64,000 nucleotides of DNA from assembly GCF_026344035.1 (NCBI RefSeq), contig NZ_JAPKND010000008.1:116343-180342 (forward strand), given 5' to 3'. The position numbers and the translations under genes were made by a program. Of this stretch, positions 48,142-58,050 are shown one piece after another. Each line of letters starts with the position of its first letter. Position 1 is the first letter of the stretch. The notes under the pieces were generated by a model. The model worked only from the letters and a program-made list of their open reading frames with translations. It had not been told where the DNA came from and made no database searches. Source of the DNA: Alcaligenes endophyticus (GTDB lineage Bacteria > Pseudomonadota > Gammaproteobacteria > Burkholderiales > Burkholderiaceae_B).

Positions 48142-49961
48142 TGCCTGCCCTATCCCGACTTTCCGCAACCACCCAAGGCCTGATCAATCAGATCGCTGAT
48201 GAACTGGACCCTGCTGCACTCAACTGGATCTCTGGTTATCTGGCTGGTGTCGCCCATGCACGCACTAGTGGCGCTACGGCTAGCCTGGCGCAAAACGGTC
48301 TGGCCTTGGTCCCGAGCATTGCTGCACCAGCCGCTGAACAAAAGCCAGCCACTATCTTATTTGGTAGTCAAACCGGTAATGCACAGCGTGTCGCCGAGCA
48401 ATTCGCTCTGCGCTTACAGCAAGCCGGGATTGCGCATCGCCTGTTGCGCGCTGATCGTTATAAAACCCGTGAACTGAAAGACGAGCAACTATTGTATGTC
48501 GTCATTAGTACCCAAGGCGAAGGAGACCCACCCGACGACTCAATTGCTTTCTTTGAGTTTTTAAGTGGCGCCCGTGCTCCTAAACTTGGTCACTTAAAAT
48601 ACGGTGTGCTTGGTTTAGGTGACTCTAGCTACCCTTTATTCTGTGGTATTGCCGAAAAAATCGATGCCCGTCTTAGCGAGTTAGGTGCACAACGGCTGTT
48701 AGATACCGGATTGGCCGACCTTGATATTGAGACCGTCGCTATCCCATGGCAAAATCAAGCGTTTGAGCTGCTTGAACAAGAGCAAGTCAAGCAAACAACA
48801 GCACAATCTAACGTTACCGTTTTAGGTCCCGCTACTCATCAAAATCAGTACAGCCGCACGGCGCCATATCTAGCCACGGTATTGGCACATCAAATTATCA
48901 CGGGTCGGGACAGTAGCAAAGACATACGTCATTACGAGCTATCTTTAGAAGGCAGTGGCATCCGTTACCAGCCTGGCGACGCCTTAGGGATCTGGCCCCG
49001 CCAAAACCCAAAACTGGTCACAGCAGTCATTGAGCAACTTGAGCTAGATCCTACAGAAACGGTACGGGTACAAGATCAAGAACATAGCCTAGAAACCTGG
49101 CTCAGCCAATACCGAGAACTGACACAACTCACTAAGCCGTTCTTAACTGAACTGGCTACACGCACGAACGACTCTACCTTACACCAAGCCCTTAGTGCAG
49201 ACGGTCTGAGCCATTTACAACGTTTGCTAGACACGCATCAAGTCATTGATGCGCTGCAACGCTTCCCCAGCCAATGGACGGCCACCGATATCGTTCACTC
49301 ATTACGTCCACTTGCACCGCGCATGTACTCGATTGCTTCCAGCCAGAACGTAGTTGACGAGGAGGTTCATTTAACCGTTGCGAATGTGCAGTATACGTTT
49401 AACGAGCAAGCCCGCTGGGGTGTTACCACTGATTATTTAGCCCATATTGCAGAAGGCGATACCGTATCGATTTTTATTGATGCTAACACCCGCTTTCGTC
49501 TACCGGAAGATCCCGATCGCGACATCATTATGATAGGCCCTGGCACCGGAGTTGCCCCCTTCCGTGCTTTTCTACAAGAGCGCAGCTTCACCGCTGGTCA
49601 AGGCAGAAATTGGCTCTTTTTTGGCAATCCACATTTTCACTCTGACTTTCTCTACCAAACTGAGTGGCAACGCGCCTTAGAGGAAGGAGAGCTGCAACGT
49701 CTGGATGTCGCCTTCTCGCGCGAACAGCCAGAAAAAGTGTACGTGCAACATCGCCTGCTTGAACAGGCCGCTGATGTCTATGCATGGATTCAGGGCGGCG
49801 CCCACGTGTATGTCTGTGGCGATGCAAAGCAAATGGCCAAAGATGTGCACCAAGCACTGCAAGCTATTGCCCAACAGGCAGGTGGTTTAACGCCAGAACA
49901 AGCACGTGTTTGGCTTGATGAGTTAGCAGCCCAGGGCCGCTACGCCCGTGACGTTTATTAA
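48141..49961 (+). CDS. cysJ: Sulfite reductase (NADPH) flavoprotein subunit CysJ
   Basis: Diflavin reductase that passes NADPH electrons to CysI for assimilatory sulfite reduction. The 606-residue product has the flavodoxin FMN domain (ILFGSQTGNAQRVAEQF and STQGEGDPPDD), the FAD domain (PRMYSIASSQ), the NADPH domain (IGPGTGVAPFRAFLQER) and the C-terminal GRYARDVY. The start lies in the right arm of the hairpin described above. The cysI gene overlaps its stop codon. Confidence 0.96.
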   Translation: MPALSRLSATTQGLINQIADELDPAALNWISGYLAGVAHARTSGATASLAQNGLALVPSIAAPAAEQKPATILFGSQTGNAQRVAEQFALRLQQAGIAHRLLRADRYKTRELKDEQLLYVVISTQGEGDPPDDSIAFFEFLSGARAPKLGHLKYGVLGLGDSSYPLFCGIAEKIDARLSELGAQRLLDTGLADLDIETVAIPWQNQAFELLEQEQVKQTTAQSNVTVLGPATHQNQYSRTAPYLATVLAHQIITGRDSSKDIRHYELSLEGSGIRYQPGDALGIWPRQNPKLVTAVIEQLELDPTETVRVQDQEHSLETWLSQYRELTQLTKPFLTELATRTNDSTLHQALSADGLSHLQRLLDTHQVIDALQRFPSQWTATDIVHSLRPLAPRMYSIASSQNVVDEEVHLTVANVQYTFNEQARWGVTTDYLAHIAEGDTVSIFIDANTRFRLPEDPDRDIIMIGPGTGVAPFRAFLQERSFTAGQGRNWLFFGNPHFHSDFLYQTEWQRALEEGELQRLDVAFSREQPEKVYVQHRLLEQAADVYAWIQGGAHVYVCGDAKQMAKDVHQALQAIAQQAGGLTPEQARVWLDELAAQGRYARDVY

Positions 49962-51679
49962 TGGTATATCCCATGACAGAAAAAATTGCTCCCATCGAAC
50001 AACTTAAAATAGACAGTAACTACTTGCGCGGTACCATTCAACAAGGATTAGCTGACCCAATCACCGGCGCCATTAGCGAAGACGACAATAAGCTGTTGAA
50101 ATTTCACGGCAGCTATCAACAAGATGATCGCGATGTCCGCGAGGAACGTCGTAAGCAAAAACTAGAACCTGCCTATAGTTTTATGATTCGCGCACGCTTA
50201 GCTGGCGGAGTGATCACACCCACACAATGGCTAGCTTTTGATAAAATTGCCACCGACTGGGCGCAATTTGGACTACGTATCACCACGCGTCAAACCTTCC
50301 AATGGCACGGAGTACGCAAGCCTCATCTGAAACTCTCCTTACGTGCTATTACCGATGCCCTAGCCAGCACAATTGCCGCTTGTGGCGATGTCAACCGCCA
50401 AGTGGTCAGTGCCAGCAACCCCTTACTATCCGAGCACCATGCGTTGGTGCAATATTGGGCCGAGCAAATTTCAGATGCTTTCTTGCCCAAAACCAATGCC
50501 TACGCCGAAATCTGGTTAGACGGAGAAAAAGTCGACGCGCTCACACAAGGCGATGAAGTCGAACCTATTTACGGCAAAACTTATTTGCCACGTAAATTTA
50601 AAATAGGCATCGCCGTTCCTCCACTCAATGACGTGGATGTCTTTGCCCAAGATATAGGCCTAATCGCCATCATCGAGCAAGACAACCTGGTGGGCTTTAA
50701 TGTGGCCATAGGAGGCGGCATGGGCGCCACCCATGGGGACGATACTACTTACCCCAGACTAGGCAGCGTGATTGGCTTTACCACCCCCGAGAATGTGTTA
50801 GCCGTGGCACAAGCCATCATTACGACACAGCGCGATCACGGCAATCGCCAAGAGCGACGCTATGCCCGTTTAAAATACACGGTGGACACCATGGGCGTCG
50901 AAAGCTTCAAAGCTGAAGTTGAACGTCGTAGCGGCGTTTTTCTCAGCGCGCCACGTCATTACCGGTTTGAACAAAACGGCGATCGTTTCGGTTGGGTAAA
51001 AGCGGCCAACGGCCGTTGGCACCTAGGCTTGCGCATCGACTCCGGTAGGCTCATGGATACCGCCCAAGGTAGTTGGTTAAGTGGCATGCGTGCCATTGCA
51101 CAGATTCACCAAGGTCATTTCCGCCTGACGTGTAATCAAAACCTGATCATTGCCGATGTTGCCACCCGCGATAAAGCCAAAATCGATGAGCTGGTCGCCC
51201 AGCATCAACTTGATGGATACCAAACACAAAGTGGCATTCGCAGCACCACCATTGCTTGTGTTGCCTTACCTACCTGTGGCCTAGCGATGGCAGAAAGTGA
51301 GCGCTACGCCCCAGTGATACTACCCAAACTAGAACACTTACTGGCGCAGCACGGACTGACCAATGAGCGTATTGTATTTCGTATTTCTGGCTGCCCCAAC
51401 GGTTGCTCACGCCCTTACCTAGGTGAAATTGCTTTAGTCGGCCGTGCTCTAGGTCGCTATGACTTGCGCTTGGGCGCCAACTTCACGGGCGAGCGACTCA
51501 ACGTCATTTACAAGCAAAATATTGCCGAGGAGGAAATCCTTAGCACATTGAACGAGTTATTCTCCCGCTTTGCGAAAGATAGAGTAGATCAGGAACATTT
51601 TGGCGACTTCCTCGTCCGTCACGAAGTGATCGCTCAACCGACTCAAAAGCTTATTCCCCTCGTCTTGCAATCAGCGTGA
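49961..51679 (+). CDS. cysI: Sulfite reductase hemoprotein subunit CysI
   Basis: Siroheme and [4Fe-4S] enzyme reducing sulfite to sulfide. The 572-residue product has the duplicated sulfite-reductase fold (SNYLRGTIQQGLADPITGAI near the start, QTFQWHGVRK) and the four cluster ligands in CVALPTCGLAMAESE and ISGCPNGCSRPYLGEIAL. The ATG at 49961 overlaps the cysJ stop (TAATG); an ATG at 49973 gives a start closer to E. coli and is equally possible. Siroheme is provided by the next gene. Confidence 0.96.
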   Translation: MVYPMTEKIAPIEQLKIDSNYLRGTIQQGLADPITGAISEDDNKLLKFHGSYQQDDRDVREERRKQKLEPAYSFMIRARLAGGVITPTQWLAFDKIATDWAQFGLRITTRQTFQWHGVRKPHLKLSLRAITDALASTIAACGDVNRQVVSASNPLLSEHHALVQYWAEQISDAFLPKTNAYAEIWLDGEKVDALTQGDEVEPIYGKTYLPRKFKIGIAVPPLNDVDVFAQDIGLIAIIEQDNLVGFNVAIGGGMGATHGDDTTYPRLGSVIGFTTPENVLAVAQAIITTQRDHGNRQERRYARLKYTVDTMGVESFKAEVERRSGVFLSAPRHYRFEQNGDRFGWVKAANGRWHLGLRIDSGRLMDTAQGSWLSGMRAIAQIHQGHFRLTCNQNLIIADVATRDKAKIDELVAQHQLDGYQTQSGIRSTTIACVALPTCGLAMAESERYAPVILPKLEHLLAQHGLTNERIVFRISGCPNGCSRPYLGEIALVGRALGRYDLRLGANFTGERLNVIYKQNIAEEEILSTLNELFSRFAKDRVDQEHFGDFLVRHEVIAQPTQKLIPLVLQSA

Positions 51680-51681
51680 TC

Positions 51682-53139
51682 ATGCAATTATTTCCTCTGT
51701 TTGCAAACGTAAAAGATAAGGCCGTACTCGTTGTAGGCGGCGGTGACATTGCCGAACGTAAAGTGCGTTTAGTAATGGCTGCAGGTGCCCGTGTCACGGT
51801 GCTTGCGCCACACTGCGTGGATACATTGCACACGCTAGCTCAACAAGGGAAAATTGAGCTGGTTAACGATCACTACCATGCTCGCTATATCAACGATAAA
51901 TGGTTAATTATCGCTGCCACGGACAAGCGCCCCGTTAATCAAGTCATCGCCACCGATGCCCTAGCACAACGCATACTCGTTAATGTGGTTGATGATCCTG
52001 AACTCTCTAGCTTCCAAGTACCTGCTATCGTAGATCGCTCCCCGTTAATTATTGCCATCTCCTCTAGCGGCGCAGCGCCGATGATTGCCCGCCGAGTACG
52101 CGAACAACTCGAAACGCTGTTTGACCATTCTTTGGGTAAGCTGACACAACTGGCAGAGCGCTATCGGCAGCAGATACGCACACAACAACAGAACATGGGT
52201 AGCCGTCGACGCTTTTATGACTGGTTAGTCGATGGGCCTGTGGGCCAGTCCCTACGTCAACAACACCCAGCCAAAGCCGAGGAACTACTCTTGCAGGCAC
52301 TAGAGCAGCCGTCTGCACCGCCGCCTACGGGTAAGGTCATTTTAGTCGGTGCAGGCCCAGGAGACCCTGGCCTCTTAACCCTACACGCGCTGCGGGCCCT
52401 GAATCGCGCCGATGTCATCCTCTATGACAGGCTGGTTTCTCAGGAAATTCTAACGCTCGCCCGCCGTGATGCGATCCAAATTAACGTTGGCAAAGAACTG
52501 GGCGGCCCGCACCACACGACCCAACAGAGTATTCATGAGCTGATGGTAGAGCACGCATTAGCAGGGAAAACCGTGATCCGGCTCAAGGGGGGCGACGGCT
52601 TTATTTTTGGGCGTGGAGGCGAAGAGTTACAGTACCTGCAACGACACGGCGTCGATTATGAGGTCGTACCCGGCATCACCGCGGCCTTAGCCTGCGCAGC
52701 CTATTCCGGTATACCTCTTACCCATCGCGACCATGCTCAATCCGTTCAGTTTGTCACCGCTCACCGCAAAGAGGACTCCAGCATTTCAGAATGGCAAGCC
52801 TTGTGCGAACCTAGCCAAACCCTAGTGGTATACATGGGTTTAAAACAGTTAGGTAGTCTGTGCTCCCAGCTACAACAGTACGGCCGCGCGGTAGATACGC
52901 CCTGCGCGCTGATCGAAAATGGCTCTCGCTCGACGCAACGTACCTTAGTTGCGCGATTAAACACTATTTATGAATACGGAATCACGCATCAATTTAATGC
53001 GCCCTCGTTGCTGATTATTGGCCCCGTGGCCGCTTTAGCACGCGAACTCCACTGGTATGGGGAAATGATTGATCACTATAATCCGTCGACTATAAAAAAT
53101 GGCTGCACCGAAACGATGCAGCCACTTAATGCTAGGTAA
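51682..53139 (+). CDS. cysG: Siroheme synthase CysG
   Basis: Trifunctional enzyme making siroheme from uroporphyrinogen III. The N-terminal precorrin-2 dehydrogenase/ferrochelatase domain has VVGGGDIAERKVRLVMAAGA. The C-terminal methyltransferase domain has VGAGPGDPGLLTLHALRALN, GGDGFIFGRGGEE and PGITAALACAAYSGIPLTHR. The ATG at 51682 gives 485 residues; a GTG at 51676 overlapping the cysI stop is possible. The cofactor maker sits directly behind its user, cysI. The last codons contain the terminator of the convergent decarboxylase gene. Confidence 0.96.
   Translation: MQLFPLFANVKDKAVLVVGGGDIAERKVRLVMAAGARVTVLAPHCVDTLHTLAQQGKIELVNDHYHARYINDKWLIIAATDKRPVNQVIATDALAQRILVNVVDDPELSSFQVPAIVDRSPLIIAISSSGAAPMIARRVREQLETLFDHSLGKLTQLAERYRQQIRTQQQNMGSRRRFYDWLVDGPVGQSLRQQHPAKAEELLLQALEQPSAPPPTGKVILVGAGPGDPGLLTLHALRALNRADVILYDRLVSQEILTLARRDAIQINVGKELGGPHHTTQQSIHELMVEHALAGKTVIRLKGGDGFIFGRGGEELQYLQRHGVDYEVVPGITAALACAAYSGIPLTHRDHAQSVQFVTAHRKEDSSISEWQALCEPSQTLVVYMGLKQLGSLCSQLQQYGRAVDTPCALIENGSRSTQRTLVARLNTIYEYGITHQFNAPSLLIIGPVAALARELHWYGEMIDHYNPSTIKNGCTETMQPLNAR
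53094..53123 (-). terminator. Terminator of the decarboxylase gene, inside the cysG 3' coding end
   Basis: GGCTGCA (53101-53107) pairs with TGCAGCC (53117-53123). On the minus strand six T follow (53094-53099). The hairpin lies within the last codons of cysG on the opposite strand, about 50 bases after the decarboxylase stop. Confidence 0.75.
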
Positions 53140-53171
53140 ATGCCGCGCCCTTAGGCAGCATCAATAAAACG

Positions 53172-55436
53172 TCAGGCCACGCAATCAACGTAATAACGCA
53201 TTTGACCTGTTTCATCCGGCAGCTCAACAAAGCCATGAATATCGCCACCGAAACCTGGGCAAAGCAAATTGAGCTCACGCGAGAACTTCAAGTAATCAAC
53301 AATGCTACGGTTAAACACCTCGCCAGGTATCAATAAAGGAATACCGGGCGGATAAGGAGTAATCAAGCTAGTAGTAATACGGCCTTCTAGGTGATCAATC
53401 TCTACCCGCTCTGTTTGGCGCCGAGCAATACACGCATAGGCGTCACTCGGTTTCATGGCCGGGATTGCTTCCGTTAAGTACATCTCGGTCGTCAAGCGTG
53501 CAATATCGTGTTTTGCATACAGGGTATGGACATGCTGGCACAGGTCTTGCAGGCCCCACTCCTCATAGATGGGATATTTGCGGCAGAAATCAGGCAGTAA
53601 ACGCCATAACGGCGTATTGCGGGCATAATCATCTTTAAACTGCTGCAAAGCCGTTAACAAGGAGTTCCAGCGGCCTTTGGTAATCCCAATGGTAAACATA
53701 ATGAAGAAACTGTACAGGCCAGTTTTTTCAATAATGACTCCATGCTCTGCCAAAAACTTCGCCACAATAGGGGCGGGAATTCCATGCTCGGCAAAATGCC
53801 CCTGCATATCTAGGCCGGGTGTCATGATGGTGGCTTTAATGGGGTCGAGCATATTGAAACCATCAGCCAAAGGCCCAAAGCCGTGCCACTGATCGTCATC
53901 GTCTGCTTGACGGAAAATCCAATTATCAGGCGCACCTACTCCTTCAGGCTCAATCTGTTGAGGCCCCCAAAGCTCGAACCACCAGTCATCGTCCACATAC
54001 TGCTCGCCGACCTGACGCATAGCGCGTCGAAAATCCAAGGCTTCAAGTATGCTTTCTTCGACCAGCGTGCGTCCCCCGGGTGGCTCCATCATGGCAGCTG
54101 CCACGTCGCAACTCGCAATAATGGCATACTGTGGCGAAGTCGACATATGCATCAGATACGCTTCGTTAAATAGATAGCGATCCAATTTAGTCGTACCAGA
54201 GTCTTGTACAAGAATATGACTGGCTTGACTCAAACCGGCCAGCAACTTATGAGTGGACTGCGTGGAAAACACGAGCGATTGTGTGGGCCGAGGACGCTTC
54301 TTACCCATGGCATGAAAACTGCCATAAAACGGGTGAAATGCCGCATGCGGAATCCAAGCCTCATCGAAATGCAGCACATCCACATAACCATCTAACGCTT
54401 CTTTAATCACCTGTGTGTCGTACATCACGCCATCATAGGTAGACTGCGTTAATACCAACACTTTGGGCTTGATCTCATCCACATTACGATCGGTCAGCAA
54501 AGGATGATTTCTCATTTTTTCTTTGATCGTTTCGGGCGAGAACTCATCCCGAGGAATGGGGCCAATAATTCCTAGATGGTTGCGTGTGGGGCGCAGGAAA
54601 ACAGGAATTGCCCCCGTTAACACGATACTGTGCAAGATCGATTTATGGCAGTTTCTATCCACTACCACTACATCACCTGGAGCTACAGCATGCTGCCACA
54701 CAATCTTGTTGCTAGTGCTCGTGCCATTAGTGACAAAAAAACAATGATCAGCGTTAAAGATACGGGCGGCATTGCGCTCGCTAGCACCTATGGCACCACT
54801 ATGGTCCAATAACTGCCCAAGCTCTTCTACCGAGTTGCAAACGTCTGCACGCAGCATATTTTCACCAAAAAACTGGTGAAAAACCTGCCCTACGGGGCTT
54901 TTTAAAAAGGCAACGCCACCTGAGTGCCCAGGACAATGCCAGGAATACGATCCATCTTCGGCATACTCTAACAAAGCATTTAAAAACGGAGGACGAATAC
55001 CGCTAAGATAATTTTTAGCCTCACGAATTAAGTGTCTAGCGACAAACTCAGGCGTGTCCTCAAACATGTGAATAACGCCGTGCAAGCCCCGCAAAATATC
55101 ATTCGGGATATGCCTAGCTGTTTTGGTTTCGCCATACACATAAATCGGCACATCGAGGTTACGCCTGCGTACCTCAGCGATAAAGGTACGAATATTATGC
55201 AGTGCTGGGGCGGTTTCTGTATCCGCCGTAAACTCTTCATCATCAATAGATAAAATAAAAGCACTAGCGCGACTCTGTTGTTGCGCGAACTGGCTCAAAT
55301 CATGATAGCTCGTAACACCAAGTACATCAAACCCCTCGGCCCTTATGGCCTCAGCTAACGCACGGATACCGAGTCCCGACGTATTTTCGGAACGAAAATC
55401 CTCATCAATGATGACGATGGGAAAATGAAATTGCAT
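53172..55436 (-). CDS. Orn/Lys/Arg decarboxylase (PLP, inducible-type)
   Basis: PLP-dependent basic amino-acid decarboxylase of the large, acid-resistance/biosynthetic fold-I family. The 754-residue product begins MQFHFPIVIIDEDFRSENTS, a wing domain, and has the PLP lysine in VFSTQSTHKLLAGLSQASH, the HCPGHSGGVAFLKSP motif and DVLHFDEAWIPHAAF. Similarity is shared by AdiA, LdcC and SpeC relatives, so the substrate is open. The ATG at 55436 with AGGA upstream is chosen; the frame extends further without similarity. No antiporter is adjacent, which argues against a dedicated acid-resistance pair. Confidence 0.93.
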   Translation of the reverse strand: MQFHFPIVIIDEDFRSENTSGLGIRALAEAIRAEGFDVLGVTSYHDLSQFAQQQSRASAFILSIDDEEFTADTETAPALHNIRTFIAEVRRRNLDVPIYVYGETKTARHIPNDILRGLHGVIHMFEDTPEFVARHLIREAKNYLSGIRPPFLNALLEYAEDGSYSWHCPGHSGGVAFLKSPVGQVFHQFFGENMLRADVCNSVEELGQLLDHSGAIGASERNAARIFNADHCFFVTNGTSTSNKIVWQHAVAPGDVVVVDRNCHKSILHSIVLTGAIPVFLRPTRNHLGIIGPIPRDEFSPETIKEKMRNHPLLTDRNVDEIKPKVLVLTQSTYDGVMYDTQVIKEALDGYVDVLHFDEAWIPHAAFHPFYGSFHAMGKKRPRPTQSLVFSTQSTHKLLAGLSQASHILVQDSGTTKLDRYLFNEAYLMHMSTSPQYAIIASCDVAAAMMEPPGGRTLVEESILEALDFRRAMRQVGEQYVDDDWWFELWGPQQIEPEGVGAPDNWIFRQADDDDQWHGFGPLADGFNMLDPIKATIMTPGLDMQGHFAEHGIPAPIVAKFLAEHGVIIEKTGLYSFFIMFTIGITKGRWNSLLTALQQFKDDYARNTPLWRLLPDFCRKYPIYEEWGLQDLCQHVHTLYAKHDIARLTTEMYLTEAIPAMKPSDAYACIARRQTERVEIDHLEGRITTSLITPYPPGIPLLIPGEVFNRSIVDYLKFSRELNLLCPGFGGDIHGFVELPDETGQMRYYVDCVA

Positions 55437-55644
55437 GTGCCAAATCCTGTATAAAAACTTGGTTCGGTATGGGGGAGGCATAAGCCTGCAAAATGCGCTC
55501 TTGAGGCAAGCCACGCAGCTTGCACTGTACTATGTTCCGGCTTATGTTTTGTATGACCTAGGACAACATTGATAAAACGTGTCTTTTATGCAAATACTGC
55601 CATAACACTATACAAGCGAAATTTTAATGTTAAATGAAAAACAA

Positions 55645-55678
55645 AAAGGCCATCTCTTGTTACCAAGAGTTGGCCTTT
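55645..55678 (-). terminator. Strong intrinsic terminator after rpsQ
   Basis: AAAGGCCA (55645-55652) pairs with TGGCCTTT (55671-55678), with a long inner CTCTTG/CAAGAG stem. On the minus strand TTTTTG follows the stem, and on the plus strand TTTCTTT. It closes the S10-type transcript directly behind rpsQ. The rest of the gap 55437-55741 shows no gene; no convincing promoter for the decarboxylase was found. Confidence 0.93.
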
Positions 55679-55741
55679 CTTTACCATACTAGATGGCAAA
55701 CCCGTCGATCCTAGACTACAGACCTGCGGGTTTCTGTGGAC

Positions 55742-56023
55742 TTAGATCACACGTGCTGCTTCAATCAGACGCACAGCAGTCCAAGACTTGCTGCGGCTGA
55801 GTGGACGGCATTCGGCGATTTCCACTGTATCGCCTTCATTGTACTGATTGGTCTCATCGTGCGCTTTATACTTGTTAGAGCGAACAATAATTTTGCCATA
55901 CAACGGATGTTTAACACGACGCTCAACCAGAACGACGATAGTTTTATCCATTTTGTTGCTGACAACTTGACCAATTAGGGTACGTTGGCGCTTTGCTGTG
56001 ACTTGAGTTTGAGTATCGCTCAT
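55742..56023 (-). CDS. rpsQ: 30S ribosomal protein S17, last gene of the S10 half
   Basis: Primary 16S rRNA-binding protein. The 93-residue product starts [20 protein letters not shown] and has [20 protein letters not shown]. The ATG at 56023 is one base after the rpmC stop with CAGGAAAG inside rpmC; the longer frame is antecedent noise. In nearly all bacteria rplN follows; here a terminator follows and rplN is about 40 kb away. Confidence 0.98.
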   Translation of the reverse strand: MSDTQTQVTAKRQRTLIGQVVSNKMDKTIVVLVERRVKHPLYGKIIVRSNKYKAHDETNQYNEGDTVEIAECRPLSRSKSWTAVRLIEAARVI

Positions 56024-56024
56024 C

Positions 56025-56216
56025 TTACTTTCCTGCGTTCTCAGCCATGACTGTACGTACGCGAGCAATGTCACGACGTACCTGGCCCATTTGGCTGGTG
56101 TTGGAAAGCTGTTGAGTTGCACGCTGCATGCGCAGGTTAAATTGTGCTTTCAACAGGCTCTCGAGCTCTTTTTGCAGCTCGGCGGCATCTTTGTTGCGGA
56201 GTTCGCTGGCTTTCAT
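56025..56216 (-). CDS. rpmC: 50S ribosomal protein L29
   Basis: 63-residue coiled protein at the exit tunnel and a docking site for SRP and trigger factor. It reads [20 protein letters not shown] then [20 protein letters not shown]. Spacing is nine bases from rplP. Confidence 0.98.
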   Translation of the reverse strand: MKASELRNKDAAELQKELESLLKAQFNLRMQRATQQLSNTSQMGQVRRDIARVRTVMAENAGK

Positions 56217-56225
56217 AGAATCTCC

Positions 56226-56642
56226 TTAAGCACCGATCTGACGCGTTACGAACGTCGTCGAGATAGGCAGCTTGGCAGCGGCCAGACGAAATGCTTCGCG
56301 CGCCAGTTCTTCACTGACACCTTCCATTTCGTACAACACTTTGCCCGGTTGAATTTCAGCGACCCAAAACTCTGGATTCCCTTTACCACTACCCATACGT
56401 ACCTCTGCAGGTTTCTGGGAGATGGGTTTGTCTGGGAAAATGCGGATCCAGATGCGGCCACCACGTTTAATGTGACGGTTAATAGCACGACGAGCAGCCT
56501 CAATCTGACGGGCTGTCAGGCGACCACGGCCAGTAGCTTTTAAGCCAAACTCGCCAAAGGAAACCTGAGCACCGCGTGTGGCAAGACCGGTATTACGGCC
56601 TTTATGCTCTTTGCGATACTTTCTGCGTGAAGGTTGCAACAT
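56226..56642 (-). CDS. rplP: 50S ribosomal protein L16
   Basis: Large-subunit protein next to the A site. The 138-residue product starts [20 protein letters not shown] and has the [20 protein letters not shown] and [20 protein letters not shown] segments. It lies two bases after rpsC. Confidence 0.99.
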   Translation of the reverse strand: MLQPSRRKYRKEHKGRNTGLATRGAQVSFGEFGLKATGRGRLTARQIEAARRAINRHIKRGGRIWIRIFPDKPISQKPAEVRMGSGKGNPEFWVAEIQPGKVLYEMEGVSEELAREAFRLAAAKLPISTTFVTRQIGA

Positions 56643-56644
56643 GA

Positions 56645-57421
56645 TTATTCTCCATCAGACGCTTGTGTAGCACCAGCGTCTTTACGAGCACCACGGCCAC
56701 GACCACCTGGACGACGACCTTCCGGACGTTCGCCACGTGGACGACGAGGACGGCGCTCTTCAGGGACTACTGGCTCAGGTGGCATTTCGCCGTTAGGCAA
56801 CATATCACCTTTGTAGACCCAAACCTTGATACCGATAATCCCGTAAGTTGTGTGAGCTTCGGATGTACCGTAATCGATGTTGGCACGTAATGTATGTAGG
56901 GGCACGCGACCTTCGCGATACCACTCAGTACGGGCAATTTCGATACCGTTCAAACGGCCAGAACTTTGGATTTTGATACCCTGAGCACCCAAACGCATTG
57001 CGTTCTGCATCGCACGCTTCATGGCGCGACGGAACATAATACGCTTTTCCAATTGCTGGGCAATGGAGTCGGCGATCAATTGTGCATCAGTTTCAGGTTT
57101 GCGGATTTCTTCGATGTTGACGTGCACAGGCACGCCCAACAAGCGTTGCAAATCAGCTTTCAGGCTTTCGATATCCTCACCACGCTTACCGATCACTACA
57201 CCAGGACGAGCCGAGTAAATAGTGATACGTGCATTCTTGGCTGGGCGCTCGATAACTACGCGACCAACAGAAGCATTTTTCAGTTTGCGCTTCAGATATT
57301 CACGAACACGAATGTCGTCAGCCAACATCGTACCGAATTCTTTGCCGTCGGCGTACCAACGGGAGCTCCAGTTACGGTTGACCGCGAGGCGGAACCCAAT
57401 CGGGTGGATTTTCTGTCCCAT
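56645..57421 (-). CDS. rpsC: 30S ribosomal protein S3 with an extended basic tail
   Basis: Small-subunit mRNA-entry protein with a KH domain. It starts [20 protein letters not shown], has [20 protein letters not shown] in the KH region and [20 protein letters not shown]. It is 258 residues against 233 in E. coli; the excess is a C-terminal Arg/Gly/Pro-rich tail ([20 protein letters not shown] onwards), a feature I remember from other beta-proteobacteria. Confidence 0.98.
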   Translation of the reverse strand: MGQKIHPIGFRLAVNRNWSSRWYADGKEFGTMLADDIRVREYLKRKLKNASVGRVVIERPAKNARITIYSARPGVVIGKRGEDIESLKADLQRLLGVPVHVNIEEIRKPETDAQLIADSIAQQLEKRIMFRRAMKRAMQNAMRLGAQGIKIQSSGRLNGIEIARTEWYREGRVPLHTLRANIDYGTSEAHTTYGIIGIKVWVYKGDMLPNGEMPPEPVVPEERRPRRPRGERPEGRRPGGRGRGARKDAGATQASDGE

Positions 57422-57430
57422 TGTGACTCC

Positions 57431-57760
57431 TTAAGCGCCGACTTTAACCACAATGTGGCAAGCCTGCTTCTCGATACGGTTGCCGCGACCTTTGGCTCGT
57501 GCGGAAAAACGCTTGAGCGATTGTGCTTTATCCACAAAAATTGTGGTTACGCGCAATTCATCAATGTCAGCACCATCATTATGCTCGGCGTTTGCAATTG
57601 CAGACTCCAGCGCTTTTTTGATGATACCAGCGGCCTTCTTTTGGGTGAAAGTCAACGTATCTAGGGCTTGAGCCACAGACTTGCCGCGAATAAGATCTGC
57701 GACCAGTCGTGCCTTCTGAGCCGAAATACGGACTCCACGAATCGTTGCTGTAGTTTCCAT
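57431..57760 (-). CDS. rplV: 50S ribosomal protein L22
   Basis: Protein whose loop lines the exit tunnel and can confer macrolide resistance when altered. The 109-residue product has [20 protein letters not shown] and the tunnel-loop region [20 protein letters not shown]. The ATG at 57760 with GGAG upstream is preferred to a GTG one codon earlier. Confidence 0.98.
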   Translation of the reverse strand: METTATIRGVRISAQKARLVADLIRGKSVAQALDTLTFTQKKAAGIIKKALESAIANAEHNDGADIDELRVTTIFVDKAQSLKRFSARAKGRGNRIEKQACHIVVKVGA

Positions 57761-57763
57761 CAC

Positions 57764-58039
57764 TTATCTCCGGGACTTTTTATCCGCGGCGTGACCCTTA
57801 AACGTACGAGTCAACGCGAACTCACCGAGCTTGTGGCCAACCATGTTCTCGTTTATGTAAACAGGAATATGTTGACGGCCATTGTGCACAGCAATCGTCA
57901 GCCCAATAAACTCGGGCAGGATGGTAGAACGGCGCGACCAGGTTTTGATCGGCCTTTTATCGTTGCCCGCGATAGAAGCATCAATCTTACGGATTAGATG
58001 CTCATCGACGAATGGGCCTTTTTTGATCGAACGTGACAT
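57764..58039 (-). CDS. rpsS: 30S ribosomal protein S19
   Basis: Head protein contacting S13. The 91-residue product has [40 protein letters not shown] and [20 protein letters not shown]. Confidence 0.99.
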   Translation of the reverse strand: MSRSIKKGPFVDEHLIRKIDASIAGNDKRPIKTWSRRSTILPEFIGLTIAVHNGRQHIPVYINENMVGHKLGEFALTRTFKGHAADKKSRR

Positions 58040-58050
58040 GTGTTCGCCCC

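Noticed and set aside
15765..55741. The 40-kb segment as a mobile genomic island
   Set aside because: No integrase, transposase, tRNA target or flanking direct repeats were seen, and much of the content (cysJIG, fad, fadL) is ordinary chromosomal metabolism. A rearrangement fits better.
56966..57664. A 232-codon plus-strand open frame opposite rpsC and rplV
   Set aside because: It is the antisense shadow of highly expressed ribosomal genes; it has no family similarity, ribosome site or plausible composition.
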